A stretch of 64,000 bases of DNA from Mycobacterium sp. (GCA_025965895.1 JAOPWC010000056.1:1-64000), one strand, 5' to 3'. Positions 36,262-46,309 are shown, counted from the stretch's first letter. The notes: generated from the letters alone by a model not told the origin. A program made the numbers and translations.

Positions 36262-36348
36262 GCTGACCATTCTCCCAGAGCAGCTCAACTCGATACCGTC
36301 GTGCGTCGGTACAGTGACCGCACACCCGCGTTTCCGATGGGAGCCGTC

Positions 36349-36759
36349 ATGTCCGCACAGGATCATCCCAACAATGCCCCGGGCGTGCCGATGCGGTTCC
36401 CGCCCTGGCTGGAACGTCTGCAGATCAAGTACATGAACCCGTTGATCGGGAAGGTCGCGCGCTATCTGCCCTCGTTCGCGATCGTCAAACACCGTGGCCG
36501 GACGTCGGGCAAAAACTATGAGACGGTCGTCAGCGCATACCGCAAAGGAGACGTGCTGGCGATCATGTTGGCCCACGGCAAAACGAACTGGGTCAAGAAC
36601 GTGCTTGCCGCCGGTGCGGCCGATGTGCACCTTTTCCGGCGCGACGTGCATGTCACCAACCCGCGGGTGCTGCCCGCGGGAACCGACGACGAAACGCTGC
36701 CGTGGATCGTGCGGCGGGGAGCGCGCCAGGTCGGTGTGTTCGTCGCCGATATCGCCTGA
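36349..36759 (+). CDS. DUF385 / deazaflavin-dependent nitroreductase-family protein
   Basis: 136 aa from ATG 36349, chosen over ATG 36337 because GGGAG precedes it by six bases. A small split beta-barrel of the F420-binding nitroreductase (DDN/Rv3547-like) superfamily is suggested by [40 protein letters not shown] and [10 protein letters not shown]. The first 20 residues are hydrophilic. It matches the 136-residue protein I recall as Rv1598c beside hisD. Substrate and true cofactor are unknown. A TACAGT -10 candidate lies at 36310-36315. Confidence 0.82.
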   Translation: MSAQDHPNNAPGVPMRFPPWLERLQIKYMNPLIGKVARYLPSFAIVKHRGRTSGKNYETVVSAYRKGDVLAIMLAHGKTNWVKNVLAAGAADVHLFRRDVHVTNPRVLPAGTDDETLPWIVRRGARQVGVFVADIA

Positions 36760-37134
36760 CAATCGGGGCAATGGACTCGTCGTGCTTGTCACCGCGGGGC
36801 GCCGCGCGGGTGCGCGTCGCGAGCGTGAACGCACGGCGAGAAATCGCGCGCGAATCTCGCGGTAGCTTCACGCTCGCGGTCGCCTAGGTGCGGGTGTCGG
36901 GCCAGGTCGCGCGCAGCGTGGTGGCCCCAGCTTCTCCGCCGCGGCGAAGGCCGCCGTGCAGCCCTTGCTGACTCGCCGAAATTCGTCGAATTCTCCCGTT
37001 GCCCGCTATTGAAATGAGCAATAGAGAGTAGTACAAAATTACTGGCTCGTAGACCTCTCGCATGAGGATCGATGTCTCAGAGGTGGCGGAGCTGCGCAGA
37101 AAAAGGCACAGGGTATTCCACAAAGGGGTATTCG
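36760..37134. other. Intergenic region with nested palindrome, upstream of the PAS-ANTAR gene
   Basis: About 375 bases without a supported gene. It contains the nested inverted repeat at 36818-36878. Bases 37010-37060 are more AT-rich (TTGAAATGAGCAATAGAG region) and probably contain the promoter of the PAS-ANTAR gene. AAGGGG lies just before its ATG at 37135. Confidence 0.5.
36818..36878. repeat. Nested palindromic element, 12-bp perfect outer arms
   Basis: Outer arms CGCGAGCGTGAA (36818-36829) and TTCACGCTCGCG (36867-36878) are exact reverse complements. Inside lies a second pair, GCGAGA (36836-36841) and TCTCGC (36855-36860), around a TCGCGCGCGA self-palindrome. The 61-base unit could fold into a long hairpin. 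It may be a dispersed palindromic repeat or a bidirectional terminator. Copy number elsewhere is unknown. Confidence 0.7.
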
Positions 37135-37875
37135 ATGCAGGCTCTCCGAGATGTCCTTCAGTCAGTAAGTAACTCAGACAGCTGCTGCCCATCCGAGGAC
37201 AGGCTGGAAGAGGCGTTGGCCGCTGGTGCGCCCGAGCGGGTGGGCTGGTTCCGGTTCTATTTCGACGACGACCGCTGGGAGTGGTCGCCGCAAGTCGAGA
37301 AGATGCACGGCTACCTTCCGGGTTCGGTCACACCCACCACCAACCTGGTGCTGGCCCACAAACATCCCGACGATTACCGACAGATCGCCGACACCTTCGA
37401 CCTGATCCGTCAAACGCGCCGGGCGTTCAGTAGCCGACACCGCATCTGCGACGCACACGGCCGGGTGCACCATGTAGTCGTTGTCGGCGATCTGCTCACC
37501 GACGAGCGCGGCAAAGTCATCGGGACACACGGCTTCTACATCGACGTCACACCGTCGGAACGGGCACGCCAGGACCAGCTGACGGCCGCGGTCGCCAGGA
37601 TCTCCGAGAGTCGCGCAGTCATCGAACAGGCCAAGGGCATGTTGATGGCGATCTACGGCATCGACGCACCGGCCGCCTTCCAACTGCTCAGGTGGCGGTC
37701 CCAGGAAGCCAACGTGAAGCTCAAAGTCGTCGCAGAGCAGGTTGCAGCGGACTTCGTTGCTCTCGGCGGTGGCGAAACGCTGCCCCCGAGAGTGACCTAC
37801 GACAACATGCTACTGACCACCGATCGTCGAATAGAACCCGACACCGGCCCCGACCACGAGGGCGGCGCCGCCTGA
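37135..37875 (+). CDS. PAS-ANTAR regulator (putative RNA-binding antiterminator)
   Basis: 246 aa from ATG 37135 with AAGGGG upstream. Residues about 30-140 form a PAS domain (ERVGWFRFYFDDDRWEWSPQV, PDDYRQIADTFDL, FSSRHRICDAHGRVHHVVVVGDLL, HGFYIDVTPSE). Residues about 150-205 form an ANTAR domain (AAVARISESRAVIEQAKGML, then YGIDAPAAFQLLRWRSQEANVKLKVVAEQVAADF). ANTAR domains bind paired RNA stem-loops and prevent termination. The PAS domain probably senses a small ligand. Such proteins are numerous in mycobacteria. It lies between the his and nad operons in a place where M. tuberculosis, as I recall, has another small gene. Its target is unknown. Confidence 0.85.
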   Translation: MQALRDVLQSVSNSDSCCPSEDRLEEALAAGAPERVGWFRFYFDDDRWEWSPQVEKMHGYLPGSVTPTTNLVLAHKHPDDYRQIADTFDLIRQTRRAFSSRHRICDAHGRVHHVVVVGDLLTDERGKVIGTHGFYIDVTPSERARQDQLTAAVARISESRAVIEQAKGMLMAIYGIDAPAAFQLLRWRSQEANVKLKVVAEQVAADFVALGGGETLPPRVTYDNMLLTTDRRIEPDTGPDHEGGAA

Positions 37876-37890
37876 GCGCATGCCCCCCGG

Positions 37891-38760
37891 CTAAACGTCG
37901 AGGCCGATGTCGAGGACGCTGACGGAATGCGTCAGCGCGCCCACCGCGAGGTAGTCGACGCCGGTGCCCGCGTAGGCCGCCGCGGTGTCCAGCGACAGCC
38001 CGCCGGAGGACTCCAGCGTCACCGCGGGCGCCCGCGCGTCGCGGCGCTGCACCGCGATCTGCGTCTGCCAGACCGGGAAGTTGTCCAGCAGGATCAGCGG
38101 ACCGTTGTCGCCCAGGTTTTCGCCGAGCACGTCGTCGAGCTGCTCGAGTGAGTCGACCTCCACCTCGCAGGGCAGCTCCGGCGCAACCGCGCGGACAGCC
38201 CGCAGCGCCGCCAGCACCGAGCCGGCCGCCGCGACGTGGTTGTCCTTGATCAGCGCGGCGTCGCCGAGCGCCATCCTGTGGTTCACCCCGCCGCCCACCC
38301 GCACGGCGTACTTCTGCAGGGCCCGCAGCCCGGGCAGCGTCTTGCGGGTGTCGCGGATCTTGGCCTTGGTGCCGTCCACCGCCTCGACCCATCGTGCCGT
38401 TTCGGTGGAAATCCCGGACAGATGGCAGACGAGATTGAGCATCGTGCGTTCGGCGGTAAGCAGGCCCTGTGCGCGGGCCTGAAGGCGCAGCAGCGGGTCG
38501 CCGGGCTGAAGCCGGTCGCCGTCGGTGACGCGGTCGAGCACGCGGTAGCCGTCCGGCCCGAGTACCTCGTCGAGCACCAACAGCGCGATGTCGACGCCGG
38601 CGACCACGCCGGCCTGCCGGGTCACCAGTGCTGCGGACGCGGTTGCGTCGGGCGGCACGGTGGCCAGCGTGGTGATGTCCGGCCCGTAGCGCAGGTCCTC
38701 GTCGAGGGCATGGCGGATCGCCGCCCGCGCCTCGGTGAGCTCGTAGGCGCCGAGCTCCAT
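37891..38760 (-). CDS. nadC: Nicotinate-nucleotide pyrophosphorylase (quinolinate phosphoribosyltransferase)
   Basis: 289 aa from ATG 38760, overlapping the nadB stop by one base (TGATG). Segments: DEDLRYGPDITTLATVPPD, LTAERTMLNLVCHLSGIST, IRDTRKTLPGLRALQKYAVRVGGGVNHRMALGDAALIKDNH, CEVEVDSLEQLDDVL, and ESSGGLSLDTAAAYAGTGVDYLAVGALTHS. It converts quinolinate and PRPP to nicotinate mononucleotide. It is the last gene of nadA-nadB-nadC. Confidence 0.96.
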   Translation of the reverse strand: MELGAYELTEARAAIRHALDEDLRYGPDITTLATVPPDATASAALVTRQAGVVAGVDIALLVLDEVLGPDGYRVLDRVTDGDRLQPGDPLLRLQARAQGLLTAERTMLNLVCHLSGISTETARWVEAVDGTKAKIRDTRKTLPGLRALQKYAVRVGGGVNHRMALGDAALIKDNHVAAAGSVLAALRAVRAVAPELPCEVEVDSLEQLDDVLGENLGDNGPLILLDNFPVWQTQIAVQRRDARAPAVTLESSGGLSLDTAAAYAGTGVDYLAVGALTHSVSVLDIGLDV

Positions 38761-40283
38761 CAGTAGCACGCCCCTGCCGCGACCGGCGCGTCGACGCTGC
38801 GCGCCTGCGCCGGGTCGGGATCGGGGTAATCGGCCCGGTGGTGGCAGCCCCGGGTTTCGGTGCGGGCGAGCGCGGCGGCGGCGACGGCACGGGCGGTGGC
38901 CGTCAACGCGATGTCCTCGGCGTCGGCACGGGACACGACCACGCGGGGCCGTGCCTGGTCGAGTTCTTCGACGAGACGCCGCAGACCCGCGCCGTCGCGG
39001 ACGACGGACGCATAGCGGCTCATCGCACGCTGCAGCCTGCGGCGCGACAGCGCCGGGCGAGGCACCCGTTCCGGGAGCCGGGCCGTGACCGCGCCGGCCG
39101 CCGAGGCGTGCTCAGCGGCGGCATTGCCGGCCCGGCCGCCCACCACGAGGCCTTCCAGGAGGCTGTTGGACGCGAGGCGGTTCGCGCCGTGCATCCCGGT
39201 GCGCGCCACCTCCCCTGCGGCGAACAGCCCGGCGAGCGCAGTGCGGCCGACCACATCGGTCACGACGCCCCCGCAGCTGTAATGCGCGCCCGGGACAACC
39301 GGGATGGGCGCCCGGGCCGGATCGATGCCGGCCGCCCGGCATGCCGCGGTGACGGTCGGGAATCTGCGCTCGAATCCCGTAATGCCGCGCGCGTCGAGGT
39401 AGACGCATTGCCCGCGGGTCTGCGTCAGCCGCGCCTGCACCGCGGCCGCGACCACGTCGCGAGGAGCAAGATCACCCAGTGGGTGTACACCCGCGGTTAC
39501 CGAACGGCCTTGGGCGTCAACGAGTATCGCGCCCTCGCCGCGCAACGCCTCGGTGATCAGCGGCCGCCGGCCGCCGGCCTGGCCGTCGAACAGCATCGTC
39601 GGATGGAATTGGATGAACTCGATGTCAGCGACCGCCACGCCGGCCCACAAACCCAGCGCGACACCGTCGCCCGTCGACCCGTCCGGATTCGTCGTCGCCC
39701 GGTACAGGTGACCGAGGCCCCCGGTGGCCAGGATCACCGCAGGCGCATGCACCACTCCAACGCCGTCGTCATTGACGACAAGCACTCCCGTCACGCCGTC
39801 TGCACCGTAAAGCACTTGCAGCGCAACGTGATTGCGGCGGACATCGACAGTTGCGGCGGCGTTGTCGAGTGCACGCTGCACCTCGGCGCCGGTGGCGTCC
39901 CCGCCAGCGTGGATGATGCGATGCCGTGAATGCCCGCCCTCCCGGGTGAGCGCCCAGCGGCCCGGCGGGGACTCGTCGAAGCGAGCGCCGTCACCGACCA
40001 GGTCGGCGACGGCCGCGTAGCCGTCGGCGACGATGGAGCGCACCGCATCGGGATCGCACAGGCCCCCGCCGGCTGCGACCGTGTCGGCGACGTGGGCGTC
40101 TACCGAGTCGTCACTGGCGGGAAGCACCACGGCGATGCCGCCCTGCGCGTAGTGGGTGGCGGTCTGACCGGCCTTGCTCAACACCATCACCGAGCTGCCG
40201 CGGCGGTGCGCGGCCAGCGCGGCGGCCAGTCCCGCGACGCCGGTGCCGATGACGACGACGTCGGCGCGGGCCTGCCAGCTCAT
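38760..40283 (-). CDS. nadB: L-aspartate oxidase
   Basis: 507 aa from ATG 40283, overlapping the nadA stop as ATGA. FAD-binding N-terminus [22 protein letters not shown], then [29 protein letters not shown] (catalytic region), [59 protein letters not shown], and a helical C-terminus. It oxidises aspartate to iminosuccinate, which NadA condenses to quinolinate. Confidence 0.95.
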   Translation of the reverse strand: MSWQARADVVVIGTGVAGLAAALAAHRRGSSVMVLSKAGQTATHYAQGGIAVVLPASDDSVDAHVADTVAAGGGLCDPDAVRSIVADGYAAVADLVGDGARFDESPPGRWALTREGGHSRHRIIHAGGDATGAEVQRALDNAAATVDVRRNHVALQVLYGADGVTGVLVVNDDGVGVVHAPAVILATGGLGHLYRATTNPDGSTGDGVALGLWAGVAVADIEFIQFHPTMLFDGQAGGRRPLITEALRGEGAILVDAQGRSVTAGVHPLGDLAPRDVVAAAVQARLTQTRGQCVYLDARGITGFERRFPTVTAACRAAGIDPARAPIPVVPGAHYSCGGVVTDVVGRTALAGLFAAGEVARTGMHGANRLASNSLLEGLVVGGRAGNAAAEHASAAGAVTARLPERVPRPALSRRRLQRAMSRYASVVRDGAGLRRLVEELDQARPRVVVSRADAEDIALTATARAVAAAALARTETRGCHHRADYPDPDPAQARSVDAPVAAGACY

Positions 40284-41281
40284 TCGCCGCCGCCGGGCTG
40301 GCCGATCGCGATCATCCGCTGCACACTGCGCCGGGCCAGCCGAGCGGTCTCGCGGTCCACGTCCACCTCGTCGGTACCCTCGACGAGGCAGCGCAGCAAC
40401 GCCTCCGGGGTGATCATCTTCATGTACTTGCAGGACGCCCGGTCGTTGACCGCGCGGAAATCGACTTCCGGTGCGGCCTTGTGCAGTTGGTGCAACATGC
40501 CCACCTCGGTGGCAACGAGGACCTCACGGGCGCGGGTGGCACGGGCGGCCTCGAGCATGCCGCCGGTGCTCAGGATCTTGACCCGATCGGCGGGTACGGC
40601 ACCTTCGCCGGCCAGATACAGCGCGGATGTCGCGCAGCCGCATTCGGGATGCACGTACAGCTCGGCGTCGGGGTGCGAACGGGCCTGTTGGGCAAGTTCG
40701 TCGCCGTTGATGCCGGCGTGCACGTGGCATTCGCCCGCCCAGACGTGCATGTTGGTCCGGCCGGTCACACGGCGCACGTGGGCACCGAGAAACTGGTCGG
40801 GCAGGAACAGCACCTCGCGGTCGGGGTCGATCGACGCGACGACGTCGACCGCGTTGGCCGACGTGCAGCAGATGTCGGTGAGCGCCTTGACCGCGGCGGT
40901 GGTGTTGACGTAAGAGACCACGACCGCATCGGGGTGTTCAGCCTTCCACGCGCGCAGCTCGTCGGCGGTGATCGACTCCGCCAGGGAGCATCCCGCGCGC
41001 TGGTCGGGGATCAGCACCCTCTTGTGCGGGCTGAGGATCTTCGCGGTCTCGGCCATGAAATGGACGCCGCAGAACACGATCGTGTCCTGCTGTACGTCGG
41101 CGGCGATGCGGGACAACGCCAGCGAATCGCCGACGTGATGCGCCACGTCCTGGATGGCCGGCAGCTGATAGTTGTGCGCGAGAAGAGTGGCGCCGCGAAG
41201 ATCGGCCAGCCGGCGTACCTCGGCGGCCCAGTCGGCGTCTGCCTCGACACCGGGCTCGTCAACCCGCGCCACGACCGTCAT
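40280..41281 (-). CDS. nadA: Quinolinate synthase
   Basis: 333 aa from ATG 41281 with the strong site GAGGAGG six bases upstream. [4Fe-4S] enzyme: [91 protein letters not shown] and CKYMKMIT. The three cluster cysteines are most likely those in the FCGVHF, PECGC and ASCKYM segments. It makes quinolinate from iminosuccinate and DHAP. It faces nrtR across a 43-bp intergenic gap with a palindromic operator. Confidence 0.95.
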   Translation of the reverse strand: MTVVARVDEPGVEADADWAAEVRRLADLRGATLLAHNYQLPAIQDVAHHVGDSLALSRIAADVQQDTIVFCGVHFMAETAKILSPHKRVLIPDQRAGCSLAESITADELRAWKAEHPDAVVVSYVNTTAAVKALTDICCTSANAVDVVASIDPDREVLFLPDQFLGAHVRRVTGRTNMHVWAGECHVHAGINGDELAQQARSHPDAELYVHPECGCATSALYLAGEGAVPADRVKILSTGGMLEAARATRAREVLVATEVGMLHQLHKAAPEVDFRAVNDRASCKYMKMITPEALLRCLVEGTDEVDVDRETARLARRSVQRMIAIGQPGGGE

Positions 41282-41301
41282 GGCCGCCTCCTCAGATCGG
41301 G

Positions 41302-41324
41302 GTTTTCGACTTATAATCGAAAAC
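41302..41324. promoter_or_regulatory. Palindromic operator between nadA and nrtR, likely NrtR site
   Basis: Arms GTTTTCGA (41302-41309) and TCGAAAAC (41317-41324) are exact reverse complements around the seven-base spacer CTTATAA. The site ends one base before the nrtR start codon and lies 21 bases from the nadA start. NrtR-family repressors are known to control NAD synthesis genes through palindromes, so autoregulation plus control of nadABC is inferred. Confidence 0.85.
41312..41317 (+). promoter_or_regulatory. -10 box of nrtR, probably leaderless
   Basis: A perfect TATAAT sits inside the operator, with seven bases between it and ATG 41325. Transcription would start at or next to the A of the ATG, giving a leaderless mRNA, which is common in mycobacteria. 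Repressor binding would cover this box. Confidence 0.7.
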
Positions 41325-42044
41325 ATGACCCATGGTAGCACCGAGCACGAAGTGCTGGCCGTCGTGTTCCAGGTTCGGCACCTGGGCACACCAAAGCCCC
41401 AGCTCAGCGTGCTGCTGTGGCAGCGCGCAATGAACCCCCAGCGCGGAGCCTGGTCGCTGCCCGGCGGCCGGCTGCGTCACGACGAGGACATGACGAGTTC
41501 AGTGCGCCGTCAACTGGCCGAGAAGGTGGACCTGCGAGAACTCGCGCACCTCGAACAACTCGCGGTGTTCTCCGAGCCGGCCCGCGTGCCGGGCACACGG
41601 ACCATCGCGTCGACGTTCCTTGGCCTGGTGCCCTCGCCCGCCACGCCGGCTCTGCCGCCCGACACCCGCTGGCATCCGGTCAACGCGCTGCCGCCGATGG
41701 CTTTCGACCACGCCCCGATGGTGGCCCACGCCCGCAATCGGCTTGTCGCGAAGCTGTCCTATACGAACCTCGGATTCGCCCTGGCACCAAGGGAATTTGC
41801 GCTGTCGACGCTGCGTGACATCTACGGGGCGGCACTGGGCCACCAGGTGGACGCGACGAACCTGCAGCGGGTGCTCGCGCGCCGCGGCGTGATCATCCCG
41901 ACCGGCACCACCGCACGGTCCGGCCGCAGTGGGGGGCGCCCCGCGGCGTTCTACCGGTTCACCGATTCACGACTGCGGGTAACCGACGAATTCGCCGCGC
42001 TGCGTCCACCCGGTGAGTCGATTGGGCGTTTACCGTCTCCTTAA
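41325..42044 (+). CDS. nrtR: NrtR-type Nudix transcriptional regulator of NAD synthesis
   Basis: 239 aa from ATG 41325. The N-terminal Nudix-like domain has [41 protein letters not shown]; the Nudix box is degenerate (no intact REUXEE motif), as in NrtR regulators that bind rather than cleave the ligand. The C-terminal winged helix covers [33 protein letters not shown] and [14 protein letters not shown]. It probably represses nadABC when NAD is plentiful and senses ADP-ribose-type compounds. It matches the gene recalled as Rv1593c. The lipase gene follows on the same strand after 34 bp. Confidence 0.9.
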   Translation: MTHGSTEHEVLAVVFQVRHLGTPKPQLSVLLWQRAMNPQRGAWSLPGGRLRHDEDMTSSVRRQLAEKVDLRELAHLEQLAVFSEPARVPGTRTIASTFLGLVPSPATPALPPDTRWHPVNALPPMAFDHAPMVAHARNRLVAKLSYTNLGFALAPREFALSTLRDIYGAALGHQVDATNLQRVLARRGVIIPTGTTARSGRSGGRPAAFYRFTDSRLRVTDEFAALRPPGESIGRLPSP

Positions 42045-42078
42045 GGAAGAATGACCGGTTGGTCACGAAGGAGTGTCA

Positions 42079-43431
42079 ATGACGGACCCTGCCAGCTTGG
42101 CCGCCGCGACCGGCGCAGACTGGATCGGCGATGCCCCGCATCAAGATCTGCGGCGCGGACGACCCCTGCTGCCGGCCAAAGACCTGTTCTACGAGCCGCC
42201 GCCCGGCTACCAGCACGCCAGGCCCGGCACGGTTTTGCGGTCCCGCGATGTCGAGCTGGCTTTCCTTGGGCTGATCCCTCAGAAATTCATTGCCACCCAG
42301 TTGCTCTATCGCAGCACTGACATGAACGGGCGCCCCGAGGCGACCGTCACGACGGTGCTGGTGCCGGCCGAACGCGGGCCGGAGACGGACTGCCCGGTGC
42401 TGTCGTACCAGTGCGCGATCGACGCTGTGGCGTCGCGCTGTTTCCCGTCGTACGCACTGCGGCGCGGGGCCCGGGCGGTCGGCGCGCTCGCCCAGTTGGA
42501 GTTCCTGCTGATCGCCGCCGCGCTGGCGGAGGGCTGGGCCGTGTCGGTGCCCGATCATGAAGGGACGCGCGGCTCGTGGGGCACCCCGTACGAGCCCGGC
42601 TACCGCGTTCTCGACGGTGTCCGCGCCGCAGTCAACTGCGAGCGCCTCAGCCTCTCGCCGTCAGCGCCTATCGGGCTGTGGGGCTACTCCGGCGGCGGCC
42701 TGGCCTCGGCGTGGGCGGCCGAGGTCGCGGGCGACTACGCACCGGAGCTGGGCATCGTCGGCGCTGTGCTCGGCTCACCGGTCGGCGACCTGGGGCACAC
42801 ATTCAAGCGGTTGAACGGCACGTTCTACTCCGCGTTGCCCGCGATGGTCGTGGCGGCCCTCAGCCACGCCTACCCGGAGCTCGACCGGGTGATCCAGCGG
42901 CACGTCACCTACCAAGGCAAGGCGTTGCTGGACTCGCTCGAGAAGATGACCACAATCCGCGCGGTGTTCCGGATGGCGCACAAAGACATGGACTCCTACG
43001 TCGACCGGCCGCTCGCCGAAATCCTCGAAGAGCCCGAAGTCCAGTTCGTGTTCGACAGCATCAAACTCGGCACCGCGAGCCCGACACCGCCGGTGCTGAT
43101 CGTGCAGGCCGTGCACGACAAGATCGTCGGCGTCGACGACATCGACGATCTGGCCGAGGGTTACCGCTCGGGGGGCGCCGCGGTGACCTACCACCGCGAC
43201 CTGTTCAGCGAGCACATGCTGCTGCACCCGATGTCGGCCCCGATGACGTTGCGGTGGCTGCGCGACCGCTTCGCGGGACGGTCGCTCAACGAACACGTCG
43301 TGCGCACGACCTGGCCCACGCTGTTCAACCCGTCGACGTACCGAGGCATGATCCGGCTGGGGCGGATCGCCGCGAAGGTCATCACGGGTCGCCCGGTCGA
43401 ACGTCGCCCGCTGTCGCTGACCGACACCTGA
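42079..43431 (+). CDS. Secretory-lipase (LIP) family alpha/beta hydrolase
   Basis: 450 aa from ATG 42079 with AAGGAG six bases upstream. Alpha/beta hydrolase with nucleophile Ser204 in [15 protein letters not shown]. The probable acid is in [12 protein letters not shown], and the probable His in FSEHMLLHP. The LIP family (PF03583) was named for secreted fungal lipases. This one has no signal peptide, only a hydrophilic start ([20 protein letters not shown]). By order it equals the predicted lipase Rv1592c. Natural substrate unknown. Confidence 0.87.
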   Translation: MTDPASLAAATGADWIGDAPHQDLRRGRPLLPAKDLFYEPPPGYQHARPGTVLRSRDVELAFLGLIPQKFIATQLLYRSTDMNGRPEATVTTVLVPAERGPETDCPVLSYQCAIDAVASRCFPSYALRRGARAVGALAQLEFLLIAAALAEGWAVSVPDHEGTRGSWGTPYEPGYRVLDGVRAAVNCERLSLSPSAPIGLWGYSGGGLASAWAAEVAGDYAPELGIVGAVLGSPVGDLGHTFKRLNGTFYSALPAMVVAALSHAYPELDRVIQRHVTYQGKALLDSLEKMTTIRAVFRMAHKDMDSYVDRPLAEILEEPEVQFVFDSIKLGTASPTPPVLIVQAVHDKIVGVDDIDDLAEGYRSGGAAVTYHRDLFSEHMLLHPMSAPMTLRWLRDRFAGRSLNEHVVRTTWPTLFNPSTYRGMIRLGRIAAKVITGRPVERRPLSLTDT

Positions 43432-43441
43432 GGAGTTCGGG

Positions 43442-44563
43442 GTGAAGACGGCGATCTGCGAACTGCTCGGCGTCGACATACCGCTGCTGGCTTTCAGCCA
43501 CTGCCGCGACGTGGTCGCAGCCGTCACCAACGCCGGCGGCTTCGGGGTGCTCGGCGCGTTGACGCACACACCGGAGGAACTTGAGCGCGAGCTCGCGTGG
43601 GTCGACGACGAGGTGCACGGCAAGCCGTACGGCGTCGACATCATCGTGCCGGAGCGCTACACCGGCAAGGGCCGGCGCCTCACCTCCGAGCAGTTCGCCG
43701 ACATGATCCCCGCCGAGCACCGCGAGTACGTCGCGTCGCTGCTCAAAGACCACGGCATCGAGCCGGTCGAGCAGTCGCGTCCGCCGCGGGTGTCGATCTC
43801 AGACGACGCCGGCGACGCGCTGCTGGAGGTCGCGTTCTCGCACCCGATCAAGCTGGTCGCCAACGCGCTGGGCAGGCCGCCGAAGTCCATGCTTGAGGCG
43901 GGAAAGGCACACGGTGTGCCGGTCGCGGCGCTGGTCGGTGCACGCGAGCACGCGATCAAACAGGTGCACGCCGGCGTCGACATCCTCGTTGCGGCCGGCA
44001 CCGAAGCCGGCGGTCACTGCGGCGAGGTGACCACGCTGGTGCTGGTGCCCGAGGTGATCGACGCAGTCAAGCCGATCCGCGAGGTGCCCGTGCTGGCGGC
44101 AGGCGGGATCGTCACAGGCAGGCAAATGGCCGCGGCGGTGGCGATGGGCGCCGCCGGCGCGTGGACCGGTTCGGTCTGGCTGACCACCGAGGAGGCCGAG
44201 ACCGCGCCCTACAGCAAGCAGCGGATGCTGACTGCCACCTCCCGCGACACCGTCCGCTCCACCTGCCGAACCGGCAAACCCACCCGTCAACTGAAGTCGG
44301 ACTGGACCGACGCGTGGGAGTCCGGCAACGGGCCGGAGCCGCTGCCGATGCCGCTGCAGTCGATGATCAGCGAGCCCGTGCTGCGCCGGGTCGACAAACT
44401 GGCGGCCAACGGCGACGAGGGCGCCCGGGCACTGGCCACGTACTGGGTCGGCCAGGGCGTCGGGCTGATGAACACGGTCAAGCCCGCGCGGCAGGTGGTC
44501 TACGAGTTCGCCCGGGATTACCTCGAGGCCGCCGAGCGGCTAGCCGACAGTCTCGGGGACTGA
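43442..44563 (+). CDS. Nitronate monooxygenase-family flavoprotein
   Basis: 373 aa from GTG 43442, 10 bp after the lipase stop. FMN TIM-barrel of the NMO/2-nitropropane dioxygenase family: ICELLGVDIPLLAFS, VTNAGGFGVLGAL, VAALVGAREHAIKQVHAGVDILVAAGTEAGGHCGEVTTLVLVPEV, and VPVLAAGGIVTGRQMAAAVAMGAAGAWTGSVWL. The segment AGTEAGGHCG holds the His usual in class I and II enzymes. Nitronates and related alkyl nitro compounds are typical substrates, but many members have none known. It is probably co-transcribed with the lipase. Confidence 0.88.
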   Translation: MKTAICELLGVDIPLLAFSHCRDVVAAVTNAGGFGVLGALTHTPEELERELAWVDDEVHGKPYGVDIIVPERYTGKGRRLTSEQFADMIPAEHREYVASLLKDHGIEPVEQSRPPRVSISDDAGDALLEVAFSHPIKLVANALGRPPKSMLEAGKAHGVPVAALVGAREHAIKQVHAGVDILVAAGTEAGGHCGEVTTLVLVPEVIDAVKPIREVPVLAAGGIVTGRQMAAAVAMGAAGAWTGSVWLTTEEAETAPYSKQRMLTATSRDTVRSTCRTGKPTRQLKSDWTDAWESGNGPEPLPMPLQSMISEPVLRRVDKLAANGDEGARALATYWVGQGVGLMNTVKPARQVVYEFARDYLEAAERLADSLGD

Positions 44564-45112
44564 CGGTTCGTAATCGTCCCCGACGTCGAGATCGTCGTGC
44601 GCCGACGCGGCGGCCATGATGGCGTAGGCCAGCGCCGCGGCGGCCGCCGGCAGCAGCAGCGTCGCCAGCGCCTGAAGCGGCGCGTGCCCGAAGAACACGG
44701 TCGACGCCTCGGTGACGTAGTGGACGCGGTGTTGGGGCGAGACCGGGGCCGTGGCGACCTCGACGGCACCGTAGCGCAATCGGGCCAGTCCGGCGCCGAC
44801 GGCCGTCGCGGCGGCGGCCGAGGCGATCCCGCCGAGCACCAGCGCGACCACCGTCGCGGGCCCGCGGCGCTGTCGCCACTGCCACACCAGCACCGCCCCG
44901 ACGACCGCGACGGCGATCAGCATGCCGACCATCATCACCGCGGAGACGAAGAAGTGGTCAGCCTCGTTGCCGAGGTAGACGTGCAGCCGCTGGCCGGCCT
45001 TGTTCAGCGCGACCGCGCCGTGAACCGGCGGGGCCAGCAGCACCCACAGACACCCGACGAGCACGCCTGCGGCCGCCATTCCGGCCACCACGATCGCCAC
45101 CGCGCGCGTCAC
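44540..45112 (-). CDS. DUF2567 membrane protein
   Basis: 190 aa from GTG 45112, overlapping the bsaP stop as GTGA. Four hydrophobic helices: [68 protein letters not shown], and [19 protein letters not shown]. Between the first two lies [13 protein letters not shown]. It ends in an acidic tail [12 protein letters not shown]. It corresponds to the membrane protein recalled as Rv1591 after bioB and bsaP, with unknown function. Linkage to biotin synthesis is by operon only. Its 3' end overlaps the monooxygenase gene on the other strand by 24 bases. Confidence 0.85.
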   Translation of the reverse strand: MTRAVAIVVAGMAAAGVLVGCLWVLLAPPVHGAVALNKAGQRLHVYLGNEADHFFVSAVMMVGMLIAVAVVGAVLVWQWRQRRGPATVVALVLGGIASAAAATAVGAGLARLRYGAVEVATAPVSPQHRVHYVTEASTVFFGHAPLQALATLLLPAAAAALAYAIMAAASAHDDLDVGDDYEPSVPETVG

Positions 45113-45300
45113 CGGCGCGCCTCCAGATCCTTGGAGTCCACCCGGCCGTGCCGCGAGCAATGCGCCCACCAGCCATCGGGACGCACCTGCACGACCATCC
45201 GCCGGCCGCAATCGGCGCAGAACCGCGGCGGCTCCAGCCCGAGCTGCGCGGCCATCGGCATCGCGGTGCCGTCCGGTTCGCCGGTGTAGACGTTGAACAT
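45109..45300 (-). CDS. bsaP: Biotin synthase auxiliary protein
   Basis: 63 aa from ATG 45300, 10 bp after bioB. It carries a compact Cys/His set: Cys28 and Cys31 (FCADCG), Cys48 and His51 (HCSRHG), separated by a short Trp-containing strand. That looks like a small metal or Fe-S site. The gene in this position in M. tuberculosis (Rv1590) was reported, as I recall, to be an auxiliary protein required for BioB to turn dethiobiotin into biotin. Assignment rests on synteny, size and the cysteine pattern. Confidence 0.8.
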   Translation of the reverse strand: MFNVYTGEPDGTAMPMAAQLGLEPPRFCADCGRRMVVQVRPDGWWAHCSRHGRVDSKDLEARR

Positions 45301-45310
45301 GCCTACATGT

Positions 45311-46309
45311 TTACAGCGTCGCGTTGAGCGCCTTGATCGGCATGTGCAGGTCGTCGAGCAGCTCGAGATCGTTCTCGGCCGGACGGCCCAGCGTCGTCAG
45401 ATAGTTGCCGACGATCACGGCGTTGATGCCGCCCAGGATGCCCTGCTTGGCGCCCAGGTCGCCGAGCGTTATCTCGCGGCCGCCGGCGAAGCGCAGCATC
45501 GTGCGCGGCAGCGCGAGCCGGAACGCGGCCACCGCTTTGAGCGCTTGTGAGGCCGGCAGCACGTCCAGGTCGCCGAACGGCGTGCCGGGCCGCGGGTTCA
45601 GAAAGTTCAGCGGCACCTCATCGGGCTGCAGCTCGGCGAGGTTCGCGGCAAACTCCGCGCGCTGCTCGAGCGTCTCGCCCATGCCGAGGATGCCGCCGCA
45701 GCACACTTCCATGCCCGCGTCGCGGACCATCGACAGCGTGTCCCAGCGCTCCTCCCAGGTGTGCGTGGTGACGACCCGGGGGAAGAACGAGCGCGAGGTC
45801 TCGAGGTTGTGGTTGTAGCGGTGCACGCCCATCGCGGCCAGCTGCTCGACCTGTTCTGTGGTGAGCATGCCCAGCGAGCACGCGATCTGCATGTCGACCT
45901 CGTTGCGGATCGCCTCGATACCTGCGGCCACCTGGGCGAGCAGCCGTTCATCGGGTCCGCGCACCGCCGCCACGATGCAGAACTCCGTCGCGCCGGTCTT
46001 GGCCGTCTGCCTGGCCGCCTCGACCAGGCTGGGGATGTCCAGCCACGCGCTGCGCACCGGCGACGAGAACAGCCCCGACTGCGAGCAGAAGTGGCAGTCC
46101 TCCGGGCAGCCGCCGGTCTTGAGGCTGATGATCCCCTCGACCTCGACCTCGGGGCCGCACCAGCGCATCCGCACCTGGTGGGCGAGCGCGAGCAGCTCCT
46201 CCAGCCGGTCGTCGGGCAGCCGCAGCACCTCGAGCACCTGGTCCTGGTCGAGGCCCTCGCCGCGGTCCAGCACCTGCTCGCGGGCCAACGCAAGGATGTC
46301 GTCGGTCAC
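45311..46309 (-). CDS. bioB: Biotin synthase
   Basis: 332 aa from GTG 46309 with AGAGGAG five bases upstream. Radical-SAM enzyme: the [4Fe-4S] cysteines are in [16 protein letters not shown]. The remaining cluster-related residues lie in [23 protein letters not shown] and the Arg in [16 protein letters not shown]. It inserts sulfur into dethiobiotin. It is first in a three-gene unit with bsaP and the DUF2567 gene and faces the bioQ-like repressor gene. Confidence 0.96.
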   Translation of the reverse strand: MTDDILALAREQVLDRGEGLDQDQVLEVLRLPDDRLEELLALAHQVRMRWCGPEVEVEGIISLKTGGCPEDCHFCSQSGLFSSPVRSAWLDIPSLVEAARQTAKTGATEFCIVAAVRGPDERLLAQVAAGIEAIRNEVDMQIACSLGMLTTEQVEQLAAMGVHRYNHNLETSRSFFPRVVTTHTWEERWDTLSMVRDAGMEVCCGGILGMGETLEQRAEFAANLAELQPDEVPLNFLNPRPGTPFGDLDVLPASQALKAVAAFRLALPRTMLRFAGGREITLGDLGAKQGILGGINAVIVGNYLTTLGRPAENDLELLDDLHMPIKALNATL

